From Limnephilus marmoratus (Eukaryota; Arthropoda; Insecta; Trichoptera; Limnephilidae): 64,000 nucleotides of DNA. Of the stretch, positions 1 to 57,165 are shown in pieces (the first letter of the stretch is position 1; each line of letters begins with the position of its first letter). The stretch lies in the NCBI GenBank assembly GCA_917880885.1, contig OU862928.1, positions 15,085,721 to 15,149,720 of the forward strand, given 5' to 3'. The position numbers and the translations under genes were made by a program. Under the pieces are notes generated by a model. The model saw only the letters and a list, made by a program, of their open reading frames with translations, searched no databases and was not told the origin of the DNA.

Positions 1-216
1 ATTAAAAGATATGCTGACACAATTTATTGTGCGTAAAAAATAAAATAAATACATGAAACTTAACTTACAGTTACAAATTGATACTGTTAATATTCAGGAA
101 ATTAGTCAAGACTTTATACACGCGTTTGTTCACAGAAGATAACAGGCATGCAATGTTGTAGGGAGACAATATACTCGAACTGATTAGGTGAGGGATGAAA
201 TTTTTGCATGAATTAT

Positions 217-2604
217 TTATAGGACAACTGAAAAAATGTGATTGTGATCTCCTTCACCAAGACGACATTCACACATCGCAGAATTCTTAATACGAATTTT
301 TGTCAGGTGAACGTTGTGACAGCAATGCCCTATCCGCATGCGGCAAATGGAGGATGTCGAGAATTTGTTAAAAGAAAGTCTGGAAAACCACGGTTTTGAA
401 GGAATCGTTGGCTGAATTGTGAAAAAACTGTATCCTTTTGATTGACTAGATTCTTCCCAATGATTCTGCCATGTGGAAATCATGTTTTCCTTCAATTTTA
501 TGAAAATGTCATCGGTGTTTAAAAATTTATATAAAATATCCCCCAAAATAATGGCATCTTTCGCCAATGTATCGGCCTTTTCATTTCCAGGGATACCGCA
601 GTGACTAGATCCAAGCCAAGACGATTTCTTTGCCAGAGTCGGTTAATTTATGAATTAAAGTGCGAATTCCAACACAGAAATCGTCTTCTGGGTAATGTAA
701 AGGGGAAGAGTTTAATTTTTGAAGTGCACTCAGGGAATCGGAGAGAATTAAGAAGTTTCCAATGTGAACATCGTCAATGTATTTGAGGGATTCATAAATG
801 GCTATACATTCAGCAGTGAAAACGGAAGCCTCTTTTGGAAGTTTAATTTTTCTATCGACTTGATCTGATGGGCAGTGGAATGCCGCTCTCACATGGTTTG
901 ATAAGGGAGACTTGGAACCATCTGTGTAAATAATTTTCCAGTTGGAATATTTCGAATTTAAAATTTGGATAAGTTTTCTTGGAGCTTCGTGATTGTTAAT
1001 TATGCCGAGAGAAAAAAGAATATTTGGTTTACACAAATGAATACGAAAGGAGTTGGCATATAAAGGAAGTCTGTCTGATGGATTTAAGAGGGGTTTATAC
1101 GCACAGTACGTATGGAGGCTTTTAACAAGAAGAAGGATTGATTTGTTCCTCCAATATGGAAGTGATTTCACTTGAGCAGTGAGTGCAGTAATTTTGTCTT
1201 TCAGTGGGTGATTAGAGAGTCTTAAGCCTTTAAATAAAAACTTGTCAGCCAAGAACTGTCTTCTGAAATGAAGAGGAGCCTCCACAACCTCCACTTGTAA
1301 AGCGTTAATTGGGGAAGAACGCATTGCTTCGATAATCAATCTTAAACTTTGAAATTGAATACGGTCCAACCTTGCGAGGTTCTTTTTAGAAGTGGGTTCA
1401 ATGAGGAATGACCGAATCCAAATGACTCCTAACATATGCGTTATAAAAAAGTTTTTGGGTGAATGGATGACTTCCCCACCAGACCCGTGAAACGGCACGT
1501 AAAATGTTGAGGCCAGCTTGACATTTGTTAATGATTAAATTAACATACGGGTTCCATGTTAACTTAGAGTCCAAAATTACCCCAAGGAATCTTATTTGTA
1601 CCTGCATTGGGAGGTCAAGGTTTTTCATGCAAATGTTAATCACATCCTCCAGAATAGAAATAATTCGTCATGAAATATATATAAAAAGATCATTCGCATA
1701 CTGAAGTATTTTACAAGATGGATGCATACTCCGATGCAGGTCAAAGGTATAAATATTAAAAAGGATAGGACTAAGGACGGAGCCCTGAGGCAAACCCTTG
1801 TTTACTATTCTTTCCAGTGGAGGAGAATCCAGCACCTGGATTTGAATTTTCCTGGTAAGAAGGAGGTTAATTATAAAACTGGAAAGCTTACGAGGGATGC
1901 CAATTTTTAATAATTTATTAAATAAAACATCTAATAAAACATTGTCAAAAGCTCCGCATACATCAAGGCAAACACCGACAAGGAATTCATTATCGGCCAG
2001 GGCCAACTCGATATCAGAAGTCAGGATGGACACACTTTCGATCGTACTTTTTCTTTTTCGAAAACCAAACAGAGCTGGGAAGAATTTTCTCATTTTCTAC
2101 ATACCAGTCTAGACGTCTTTTAATCATATGTTCAGCTATTTTAACTAAGGAAGATGACAGAGCTATAGGTCTGTAATAAAGTCCATAGTTAGGGTCTTTC
2201 TGGGGTTTCAGAATGGGAACAATTATTTGAGTTTTCCAGGATGATGGAATTTTGCCGGAGTCAAAGATCAGATTTATAATTGAAAGAAAATAGTTTAGTG
2301 TTGTGACGTCGCAGTTTTTAATAAAGCTATAAGGAATTCCATCTACACCAGTGGATGAGTCTGTGAGATCGTTTAAGACCTCCCTAAGTTCCGTTAGATT
2401 GAAGTAGGCGTCCATCCAACCCCGTGTTTTAAATGAGTATGGGAATTCTGTTTCATTAAAATTACATGCAGTTTGAGGAGTTAGTTTATCGGCAAATTCC
2501 TTCACCCACTCTGAATTGAGTGGTCGAGTCACCGTTGAAATTGAAATTTGAACTGGAAGGAAGTTGTCCACTAGGGAACCACAGAAGGGATTCGTGATTA
2601 GCAT
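217..2604 (-). pseudogene. LINE ORF2 remnant: reverse transcriptase, RNase H, C-terminal domain
   Basis: Reverse transcriptase motifs are readable: a palm block with CLDVCGAFDNV, the GLPQGSVLSPILFNIY block, and YANDL where a working enzyme has YADD, so one catalytic aspartate is replaced by asparagine. RNase H follows with YTDGSK, FTAEC and LSDSLSALQ, and the last conserved stretch (GIPGNEKAD) crosses the ORF break near 560-600. Downstream is a segment with MRIGHCCHN and AMCECRLGEGDHNH, typical of the end of RNase H-bearing LINE polyproteins. The reading frame changes several times (near 2014-2093, 1640 and 590), so this copy cannot make an active protein. Confidence 0.82.
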
Positions 2605-2655
2605 TATTTTTTTTTTGTTAGAACTCTAGGTTTCACGACCCTTTCAACAGTTTTT

Positions 2656-3415
2656 CTAAATGAAAAAGAAGAAGGTTGAGAAGGGGTGGATTTTTTTAGA
2701 ATTTCTGGAAGTTACTTCAGAATAAGATGGAATGGATTTGTTAAACATTCTTGATGCTTCCGCATAAGAGATGCTCTTCTCGGCTATTGTGTGTTTAATA
2801 TTGCGCTGCCTTGACAGTTTAGGGCAAGTTTTGCTGATGGACATGTGGGTTCCGGAGCAGTTTAAACATTTGTAATTTTCCTCTGTTGTATCACAGGAAT
2901 CGCCACTATGGGACGAACTGCACTTGAAGCAACGGGGTTCTGATCTGCAGAGGTTCTTCGTGTGTCCAAATCTGCAGCATTTGTAGCACTGCACAGTTGG
3001 GAACACATAGAGCTCTACTGGTAGAGAGACGTTAAACATAGTAACATTTTGTGGAAGGTCTTTGCTGTCAAATGTTAGGACAACGGATTGGGAGGGTCTC
3101 CATTCTACAGAGTTTCCTGTATTAAACCTGTAATTTAGACGACGCGCTGTTAAAACTTTTCCGAAACCTTGAGGAACAGTATTGTAGAACAGTACAGTAG
3201 AACATGTTTTCCAGGATGTCCTCTATCGACCAGTGCGGTGGGATCCCTTTTGTGACACCTAGCCTTGTAACTTGATATGTAGGTATGAAAACGTTGTACG
3301 AGTTTTTTTGGCAACATCAGATTTTACAAAGCTATTGGCCTCAGCCGCTGTCTTAAATTCAACAGAAGGACGGTTACGCCCAACCGATTTTACTCCATTC
3401 CAGACAGGGTGGATA
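2656..3415 (-). pseudogene. LINE gag-like ORF1 remnant with CCHC zinc knuckles
   Basis: The clean part (3039-2656) encodes three closely spaced cysteine clusters of zinc-knuckle type: CYKCCRFGHTKNLC, CFKCSSSHSGDSC and CLNCSGTHMSISKTC. The sequence upstream to about 3415 continues the same protein in shifted frames. ORF1 proteins of this type bind element RNA. It sits just upstream of the RT remnant on the same strand, which supports one truncated element rather than two. Confidence 0.75.
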
Positions 3416-3787
3416 ACGTTTAAATGGTAAGTTAAATGTGATATAAATTTTTTAGAATTTCTAAAATTATCTCATCTTTTGAATATGATTAACTTACTAA
3501 ATTTTAAAATTTAAATACTTAGAGATAATCTATAAAAATTAAACTTAAAAAGTATTATAACCAATATTTTTTTGAATAGTAATAAATTTATTACATAATA
3601 AAATATATAAAAAATATTGGAATAATAAAAAATTCTATATACGTTTAAATGGTAAGTTAAATGTGATATAAATTTTTAAAATTTCTGAAATTATCTCATC
3701 TTTTGAATATGATTAACTTACTAAATTTTAAAATTTAAATACTTAGAGATAATCTATAAAAATTAAACTTAAAAAGTATTATAACCA
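3416..3787. repeat. ~147-bp direct repeat pair, spacer ~77 bp
   Basis: The AT-rich stretch 3416-3563 is repeated nearly identically at 3641-3787, an offset of 225 bases. The first copy begins where the LINE gag remnant stops and the second ends where a fragment of another LINE begins. This looks like a short tandem array or the paired ends of a tiny element. No coding potential seen. Confidence 0.7.
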
Positions 3788-3960
3788 TCGGCTACCGTCT
3801 GAATCAACCTCTCCCTCAAGAAGTCGGCAATCCACGTACACAAGGATGCGGGAAGTACGTAAGAAGGCAGTTTGTTGACAAGCCCTCGGTACCAAACCCG
3901 GTCAAATGCCTTGGAAATGTCCAGTGCGACCGTTTGGGTCTCACCGAAATGGGTACACAA
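3788..3960 (-). pseudogene. internal RT fragment of the CR1/Jockey-type LINE
   Basis: The translation contains ALDISKAFDRVW and WIADFLRER, near-identical to the palm region of the intact LINE ORF at 50376-53321 (its bases about 51359-51525). Only this ~170-bp internal slice is present, with neither end of the element. That is not a normal 5' truncation and suggests a rearrangement or secondary deletion. Confidence 0.75.
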
Positions 3961-4277
3961 TTTAGAAAAAAAAAATAGTTATAGAAGTCATCCAATTATT
4001 ATTATTATTAGAAGAACAATAACAATACATATTTTTTTTAATATTAAATATTTCATTTTGAATAAGGGTAAATTAAATTAAGGGTACAATATACATGGAG
4101 TTAATTTGCCTTTTGAAATGTTCATATTTCAATATTTCGGTTATACTTATTTTGTTTTTGGGCAATAATATATTGTAATATATTTATTACTACCTATCAA
4201 CAATATAAATGTACTTGGTGATCCAGATCACCTCTGAACTCTGAACACCTATTATTATATCTATACGTTGTTGTCAA
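3961..4277. other. AT-rich spacer, nothing recognised
   Basis: Low-complexity AT-rich sequence with a short (ATT)n run near 3997-4010. No ORF or repeat family recognised. Confidence 0.4.
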
Positions 4278-4553
4278 CAGCTCCTAAGCGCCGATACCTT
4301 ATTTTATAGTAGACGCCAAATTTTAATTCCGGCCTGAACTTGACATCCATTCGCATAGTTACTAACTTTTCAATGAATATAAGCGGAAGAGAAAGATGCG
4401 TAAAAACATACGTGCGACAGAGAAAGGCGTGGGCGGGCATTTTCACCTTTCTGACCTTAAACTCGCCCATTGGGATGAATTACATATCAACGTCAGGCCG
4501 TTATTAAACTTTGGCTTATACTACACGATGATTACAGCGGCATCAGTTTACTG
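4278..4553. repeat. MITE-like inverted repeat element
   Basis: The left side (CAG at 4278, GCCAAA at 4315, CGGCCTGA near 4333) is mirrored by the right side (TTTGGC at 4510, CTG at 4551-4553) with matching spacing over about 75 bases per arm. It begins CAG and ends CTG. I do not see a clean target-site duplication. It abuts the left end of the next DNA element. Confidence 0.5.
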
Positions 4554-4559
4554 CCCCCT

Positions 4560-5010
4560 TAGTCCAGTCAGCCTGTGTCGTAGAACACCAGTTGAAGGAA
4601 CTAAATAGTATAAAGCTAATTTTTTCCCCATCGACTACTACCATTTAGACAAGGGTTTAGCAAAAAGTCCCCGCCCCTACCCCACTTGCTTCCCCCCCTG
4701 TGCCCCAAACATGAAAAGTGTAAGGGTTTCGTAAATCGCTTCTATCTCGATTACTAAACAACATATCAGATTGCAATTTTTTTTTTCTCTTTGCTGTAAC
4801 ATTGTCTACAAATTATGTTCAGTTAACTTTCGTCGTAACTTTTACCGTTTGTTTGTAATTCGTATGATAAGGTAAAAATTTGTATATTTTTTGGCAAGTA
4901 ATTTTACTTTTTGTGTCATAACTTTTTACGCCGACATTTTATGAAAAAATATTTCCCACAAAAGTTGTAGCCCCTATTATTACCTTTAAAATGATATATT
5001 ATAATGTGTA
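4560..5010 (+). repeat. left terminal inverted repeat
   Basis: Pairs with 8262-8693. It includes a G/C-rich stretch around 4660-4700 and an AT-rich inner part (4790-4990). Confidence 0.8.
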
Positions 5011-5331
5011 CTTTATGGCTAGTAAACGCCAAATATCAACCGTGAATGCTTGGTACGCACCATCCCTGCGTCGCTCCGCGACACTGATGTCGGAACTTGT
5101 TCCCTCACATCCCGACTTATCTTAGCCTGTCCTGTGCTCTTTGTAGTACACTAAAGCTATGTGGAAATTGTGAACGTGAAATAATAGTTATTCACTTTGC
5201 TGCTAGGCCCTGCGGGCGGCTTTTAGTTCGGCTTCGCCCGGTTTGAGTGTTTGTGACCATTTTGTAAATCCAACAGGAACTGGCTCCTAAAATAGCCAGT
5301 TCCTCGGAAGTTAGCTGGCCAGCCGTGTATT

Positions 5332-7930
5332 GTGACATTTGACCAACCACTTTTCCTGAAAGCAGTAGAAATTGTTGCAAGTTCTTCTACAGAAAGTGAA
5401 ATATCTGGAGTAATCGTCAGACTAGGCGGATTCCATTTTCTAATGAGTTTCCTTGGTTGCTTAGGAAAGTTTATGGAAGGTAGTGGAATCGAAGAAATGT
5501 GGACCTCTGTTTATGGAAAATCAACGATTCCTCGCCTTATGTCAAGACATGCTTACGCAAGGTCTTATAGAGCTCACATGATGACCCAGGCAGCTTTGAT
5601 ATTACTGCTATTCGAGGAATGTTCATCTCTTAAAGAAATGATTACAAACGACTTTAAGGATATTCATAACCAAACAATAAACAAACAAACAACTGTTGAA
5701 GGCGCCATGAGAGATTGTAAAACAAATGAAATAATGACAAGACTAGAAGAAATGTATGAAGATTTGGTTAAAACTAGTAGAACTTCAAAACTGTGGCTAC
5801 AAGAGTTTAAATTGGTGAATTTGGTTCTAGACTTTATTCTGGCAGAGAGAATCGGCGATTGGAATTTGCACATTAATACAGTCAAGCAAATGATACCGTA
5901 TTTCCATGCTGCTGGACATTTGCTCTACGCCAAATCCGCACAAATATACTTACAACAAATGTTGAGTGTACAAACGAAAATGTCAAATGAAGACTTCGAA
6001 AGGTTCGTCAATAAAGGTTTCTTTACAGTTCGGCGTACAGATGAATTTTTTACCGGTATCTAGACGGACATGACCATAGAGCAGACATTAATGCGATCAT
6101 CAAAATCCATAGGTGGGCTTACTCATGGACGAGGATTAAGCGAGAGGACGCTAACCAAGTTCATTGCTTGCGCTCCTGGATCCCTATAAATTTGTGAGGC
6201 TTTCGAGAAGTTCTCTGGCTGCTTAACTCAGTTTAACGAACGCTGAACTAAGATGCAGTAGAAGAGAAAGGGACTTGCAAGATACCTATTAGTAAATTTC
6301 TCGGATGGCTGCGTATCCATAATCCTTTCCGACAGAGCAAAGATTTAATATCTTTATCCTCTGGTCTAGTAGTGACAAGTTCGGGTGTAAACTGCGATGA
6401 AGCGTATGATGTAGGAATGAACTGCTTGAAAGACACCGAAGGAAATAATTTTGCAGATGTTAAATTGAAAAGAAAAAATAAAGTTAAAACTATAGGTTCC
6501 GTAGTAAGTGGCATAAATGTGAGATCTGAAGAAGTGCCAATTAATCCTGATCAGCTGTTTAATAGGGTTATTTGTATGTCTCAAGAAACAAATAATCTCA
6601 AACAATACTTCAACTATGAACTCAGCACTTACCCTTTGTCTTTATTTGAAAACAATAGAATGATAAGAAAGGGAACTAAATCAAGTCTTATGAAAATATT
6701 TGAAAAGTGGAAAGTTAGCAACGAAGTTTTTGAGAATTTGCCCCCAAAAATATATGTAGTAGATGGAGGGTATCTTTTGCACAGTGTTATTTGGCCTGAC
6801 AAAGTAACATATAGCAGCATCATAGAGAAGTATGTTGACACTGTAATGAAACGGTATGGGAAAGATTGTCATGTTGTGTTCGCTGGGTATCCTGACTATC
6901 CCACCACAAAAGGGGTCGAACATATGCGGAGAAGTAAAAAAACATCTCTAGGAATGAAATTCAACGTTAGTATCGAGTGCTCTGTGAAGCAAAATGAATT
7001 TTTGGCAAATCCAAAAAATAAAAGCCAGCATATTGAACAGCTCTCTCAAAAGCTCAATGAAGCAAACATTCCAACCATTGTGACGGAGGAAGATGCAGAT
7101 ACTTAAATGGTCGGAAGAGCAATAGATGTTTCCCAGATTCAAAGTGGGAGGCCTGTAGTTGTTGTCGGACAGGATACTGATCTTTTCGTTTTATTATTAG
7201 GGCTACCACAGTGTCAAAATGTGCGACTATTCTTTCACAAACCCTCTGGCACACCATCAACGTATGACATCAGCAAGATTCGTGAAGAGATTGGTGATAT
7301 GAAGGATGTGATATTATTTTTGCATGCTATCACAGGATGTGATACCACGTCTTATTTATTCGGCAATGGCAAAATTAACGCGTACAAATTGCTAAGTTCA
7401 TCAAATGATCTCCGCACAAAAGTTTTACAGTTTTATGAAAAACAGGCAGACAAAAATATTCTCAAAGAGGTAGGAGAGGTTTTGTCTTAAAACTATATGG
7501 ATGCACAAGGTCTTCAAGTCTGAATGACAGTAGATATTCAATGTATCTTAAAGCTATTGCAAAAATGTCATTAAAATCCAAATTTAACATGGCATCCCTC
7601 CCTCCAACATCTGGTGCTGCTGAACAACACGCCTATCGAACATACTATCAGATTCAAAAATGGATCAGAGATAAGGAAATCAGCGCTACGGACTGGGGAT
7701 GGATTTTAACTGACAACATGCTGTACCCAGTGCACTCAAAAAAACCACAGGCACCTGAAGAAGTTATAAACTTAGTTTCCTGCAACTGTAAAAAGGCTTG
7801 CAAAAATAATTGTAGCTGCTTTAAAGCAACACTTGATTGCACAGAAATGTGCGGGAGCTGTGGCGGATCATGCAGCAATGTAACTTTGGTTGAAGTCGAG
7901 GAAAATGAAGAACTTCTCATGGAAGTTTAG
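5332..7930 (+). pseudogene. transposon gene with PIN/XPG-FEN-like motifs and cysteine-rich C-terminus
   Basis: Four reading-frame pieces on one strand form one decayed gene. 5332-6063 encodes a helical segment; after a stop the frame continues with TIEQTLMRS and GGLTHGRGLSE, a stretch found in a protein family scattered across arthropod and cnidarian genomes. 6372-7490 carries the nuclease-like part: VVDGGYLLH, HMRRSKKTS, EEDADT, GQDTDLFVLLL and HAITGCDTTS, which place acidic residues as in XPG/FEN/PIN-fold nucleases. A single TAA at 7104-7106 interrupts it next to EEDADT. 7541-7930, in a shifted frame, ends in a cluster of about nine cysteines (CNCKKACKNNCSCF, CGSCGGSC) like a CXC domain. 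It lies entirely between inverted repeats, so it is the element's own gene. Function beyond 'nuclease-like' is inference. Confidence 0.7.
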
Positions 7931-8261
7931 GATATCATAAAATTAAGATACCGCAATTATTTTGTTCTAAAATAACATCTTTAAAAAATATTACATGCAT
8001 TTTCAAACCAAAAACTATTTAAAATACCTATTTTCGCTGAATACTTATAATTATTTGAAACAAATTTAAAAAGTGAGGAATTTAGGTTTCACCGAGACTC
8101 GATTAGTTTTATTTATAGAAAATGCAATAGTGTACCTTAAAGTTAAAAAACACTCACTATTCAACAATATTTGCATTGTAACGCCGCGCCGGCCGGCCCC
8201 GCCTCGACCGAACCCGCCATGATAATCTCGCTGGATCTCCAATAAAGTAAGTATTATTTTA

Positions 8262-8693
8262 TATTATTTTAAAGGTAATAATAGGGGGCTACAACTTTTG
8301 TGGGAAATATTTTTTCATAAAATGTCGGCGTAAAAGTTATGTGACAAAAAGTAAAATTACTTACCAAAAAATATACAAATTTTTACCTTATCATACGAAT
8401 TACAAACAAACGGTAAAAGTTACGACGAAAGTTAACTGGACATTAATTGTAGACAATATTACAACAAAGAGAACAAAAAAAATTGCAATCCGATATGTTG
8501 TTTAGTAATCGAGATAGAAGCGATTTACAAAACCCTTACACTTTTTATGTTTGTGGGTGGCACGGGGGGGGAAGCAAGGGGGGTAGGGGCGGGGACTTTT
8601 TGCTAAACCCTTTACTAAATGGTAGTAGTCGATGGGGAAACAATTAGCTTTATACTATTTAGTTCCATCTAAAAACTCAGGCTGACTGGACTA
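8262..8693 (-). repeat. right terminal inverted repeat
   Basis: Reverse complement of 4560-5010 with scattered substitutions and small indels. The divergence shows the element is not a very recent insertion. Confidence 0.8.
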
Positions 8694-8875
8694 CCTGCCC
8701 CCAAATCCCTTCCCCTGCCACTACCCACTGCTTGGTCACCAGAGAGTACGAAAGAAAATTTTAAACCATTTTACCTAGATTTACCATTAAGGTTTTGGTT
8801 GTTTCAAAATCATTACCAACACTGAAAAATTACTGACCAAAAAGCGACAGTATCTACATATGTAATTGTTTAAAA

Positions 8876-9120
8876 AAAGCAGAGTGTGCAATTCACATGC
8901 GGTAGAAGTGAAACCTTCAGAAAACTAAAGTAGACAAGAATAGGGAGTCTACGAATCATCGGAGAAAGAGGAGATGGATAAGCTATGAAGCACCGCACAA
9001 ATAAGAGACAGATTACACTTTCTCATTCTCTCGTAGGCAAAATCCTATAGATGTACGTTTGTCTCTTTTTAGTGTCGTTATTTTTCGTTTCATTGAGTTT
9101 CAAATCACAACGGTGCTAAA
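8876..9120 (+). repeat. dispersed repeat directly upstream of the protease gene (copy 1)
   Basis: This stretch, including GCGGTAGAAGTGAAACCTTC and CAAATCACAACGGTGCTAAA, recurs in the same orientation at 12236-12455 with small indels. It ends about 70 bases before the start codon at 9194, so it likely supplies promoter or 5'UTR sequence. Confidence 0.65.
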
Positions 9121-9193
9121 GTTAAATTTATAAAACAAAACAAATATTAAATACTGAAATAATCTCGCAGTCACTGCATTTTTTCTGATAAGG

Positions 9194-54869
<45,676 letters not shown>

Positions 54870-55658
54870 ATTTTAAATGGATTTAAATCATATGAAACGT
54901 GGAAGAGCGCAGTTGTTGATTTTTAGTGAGAATTTTCTGCAACTTGTTTCTTAGGTGGCGTAATAATTTAGGGCTGTTGATGGAATGTTGAAATAATCCA
55001 ATTATGAAATCTTCTTGTTAACGAGATATGATTTTTCTCATTTAATTTTGGTTTAATTATGCCGTATTTTGCTATTGTTTCAATCTGATCAAATAATACA
55101 AAGACAATCCGATCTGCTTTGTTTTGAAGTTACCTCGATTTTCAACTGTTTATGAAGGATATTATTATATGGTTGAAGAAGATGACACTAATAATCTAAA
55201 AGAAAATATGAAAGAGAACAAGACACAGAAAAATTAAAAGATAGCGGACGCATTTGGAACATATTAGAGGCAATTGCCTTTATCCAATGAAATATTTATT
55301 GTATGGAAAAAAAATTAGTCGACGATAATATTATTAATTCTAAAATTTTAAATATGAGGTTGACAAATATGACGGTTTAAAAAGAGGTGGCAAAAGTCGA
55401 AATGGGACGTTCGTCCCGATAAGACGAGAGGTTCTGGATTCGTGTCCCAGTTGCGTCCGTTATATTTTAATTTTTCTGTGTAATGTTATTGTCTGAAATT
55501 AGCCAGGACTCACACCTCTCGAGAGCCACGTAAAAACATTAGGTGAGAACTCTCATAGTTAGTTAGCTAAATTATCAACAGATGTCCGGAAGGTACAAGG
55601 CTGTGACCAGCCAAGGAGATTTTTTCTATAAATGGCGGTTTTTTAAAGGGATCTACCT
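54870..55658. other. sequence downstream of the protease gene
   Basis: The first few hundred bases are the likely 3'UTR; I see no AATAAA, only weaker variants such as ATTAAA near 55236. 55322-55395 is the dispersed repeat shared with 29685-29757. No further gene. Confidence 0.45.
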
Positions 55659-56036
55659 CTTTTCTCTTCGTCGCTTCGCTGTAACTACACCTAATTAACT
55701 ACTATCTCCTTGGTCTGTCTCGGGTAGTTTTGTATCTTCCGATTATAAAAAATGTAATTGGAAATAGAACGAAATAAATCAAGAGTTCCTTAGAATTTGT
55801 CCTGAAGATGAGTCTTTATTTTACCGGTTCCTTACTTAGTACCAAATGTAAAGTTTTAAGGTAAGGAACCGGTAAAATAAAGACTCATCTTCAGGACAAA
55901 TTCTAAGGAACTCTTGATTTATTTCGTTCTATTTCCAATTACATTTTTTATAATCAGAAGATACAAAACTACCCGAGACAGACCAAGGAGTTAGTAATTA
56001 GATGTAGTTTCAGCGAAGCGACGAAGAGGAAAGATT
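55659..56036. repeat. inverted pair of ~190-bp units (LTR-like)
   Basis: A reversed unit (55659-55838) faces a forward unit (55846-56036). Unit landmarks: AAGGTAAGGAACCGGTAAAA, TAAAGACTCATCTTCAGGAC, GAACTCTTGATTTATTTCG, CTACCCGAGACAGACCAAGG, CAGCGAAGCGACGAAGAGG. The AATAAA inside the unit and BEL/Pao sequence beside it suggest these are LTR pieces (inference). Confidence 0.75.
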
Positions 56037-56048
56037 AAAAAATATCAT

Positions 56049-56280
56049 TTGAAAAGGGTAGCAAACGTTTCACTATTAACATATGAGGAATTCAGTACTG
56101 TATTATGTCAAATTGAATCATGCTTGAATTCCCGTCCCCTCTGTCCGCTGTCCAATGACCCCAAATACCTAAAACCTCTCAGTCCTGGTAACTTTCTCAT
56201 TGGAACGAGTTTAGCAGCGATCCCGGAGCAGAATTTGCAGAATGTAGCAGTCAATAGATTGAATCATTACCAAAAATAAG
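56049..56280 (+). pseudogene. BEL/Pao integrase C-terminal fragment
   Basis: Reads LLTYEEFSTVLCQIESCLNS, RPLCPLSNDPKYLKPLSPG, NFLIGTSLAAIPEQ: the characteristic end of a BEL/Pao integrase core. The catalytic DDE part is absent. It lies immediately after a forward LTR-like unit. Confidence 0.85.
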
Positions 56281-56699
56281 TAATATACTACTACTATACT
56301 ACTAAAAATATACTACTTATAATACTAAAAATAGCTCACAAATTTTTTTACTTTAACTATTTCACCCCAGATTAAATTGTGCAATTAACAAATTCATATT
56401 TACATGCTCTAGCTAAAAATTCAAAGTTAAAAATTAAATCAAAGAGTTATAACAATAAATTACACATTCAATTTTAGGACAAACACAATACAATGAGGAC
56501 GGGACCAGGTCTTCCTTCCAGGACAGCCAATTTTATTGTAAATATTATTAAATGTCTAAAATTAAATATATGTGGGCACTTGCAGTGTTTTTTTTTTTTT
56601 TAATTATTATTATTATTTTGGTTAGCTTATAACCTTTAATTTTCACTCAATCTGGTTTTTCTTTTTTTTTTTTTAGGATTTTTATGGTAAGGTGGGTAG
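56281..56699. other. AT-rich sequence between BEL relic and MITE
   Basis: No gene; T-runs at 56588-56601 and 56661-56674. Confidence 0.4.
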
Positions 56700-57000
56700 C
56701 AGTGGCGGCTCGTGACTTCTGGGTGTGCTAGAGTGCTGACATTTAAAAAAATGACATTATTGATGTTGTTGCGGCCGAAAAAAAAATCTTTTTTCTTTTT
56801 CAAAATCAGCTTTTTGTATGAAAAATTTCAGGAAGTTTGCAGTTTGGCGGTGCGCCGCACCGATTTCCTGAAAAATCTTCATACAAAACACCGATTTTTG
56901 AAAAAAAAAAAAAAAATATTTTTCGCATACGACAACATCCGTGATGCCATTTTTTAAATATCAGCACCCTAGCACACCCAAAAGTCACGAGCCGCCACTG
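56700..57000. mobile_element. hAT-type MITE, 301 bp, perfect 8-bp target duplication
   Basis: Ends CAGTGGCGGCTCGTGACTT and AAGTCACGAGCCGCCACTG are exact inverted repeats over 16 or more bases, and the inner arms (GAAAAATTTCAGGAA / TTCCTGAAAAATC) also pair. GTGGGTAG flanks both sides (56692-56699 and 57001-57008). No coding capacity. Confidence 0.93.
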
Positions 57001-57165
57001 GTGGGTAGTATGGAATGGATTGGTCACTTGCCCTTTTTATCGTGATGTCTTCTGGATGCTGGAATCTGCTTGATGGATTCTGGCTGCATTTCTGGTTCCT
57101 TCTTCAGTGCTGGTTCTTTTTTATTAATTTAATCACTCGCGTTAAACTATCCGACTCGTAGGAAA

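Larger units (their letters stand above)
217..3415 (-). mobile_element. LINE (I/R1-like group) with RNase H, endonuclease deleted
   Basis: Read on the minus strand, the order is gag-like ORF with CCHC knuckles (about 3415-2656), reverse transcriptase (2604-1668), a connection region, RNase H (about 950-550) and a C-terminal cysteine/histidine segment ending near 217. A ~200-residue apurinic endonuclease should lie between gag and RT, but the two are only about 50 bases apart, so that domain has been deleted. Frameshifts and stops break every ORF. RNase H plus a three-knuckle gag suggests the I-like group; the exact clade is inference. The 3' end lies somewhere in 1-216, where I see no clear tail. 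Confidence 0.8.
4559..8694 (+). mobile_element. DNA element with ~440-bp terminal inverted repeats and XPG/FEN-like gene
   Basis: Bases 4560-5010 match the reverse complement of 8262-8693 almost throughout, ending in TAGTCCAGTCAGCCTG on each side. The octamer CTGCCCCC lies directly outside both ends (4551-4558 and 8695-8702), a plausible 8-bp target-site duplication. Between the arms lies one plus-strand gene in broken frames (5332-7930). Known Academ-type transposons carry an XPG-like nuclease, so that superfamily is one candidate, but I cannot confirm it from sequence alone. Confidence 0.7.
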
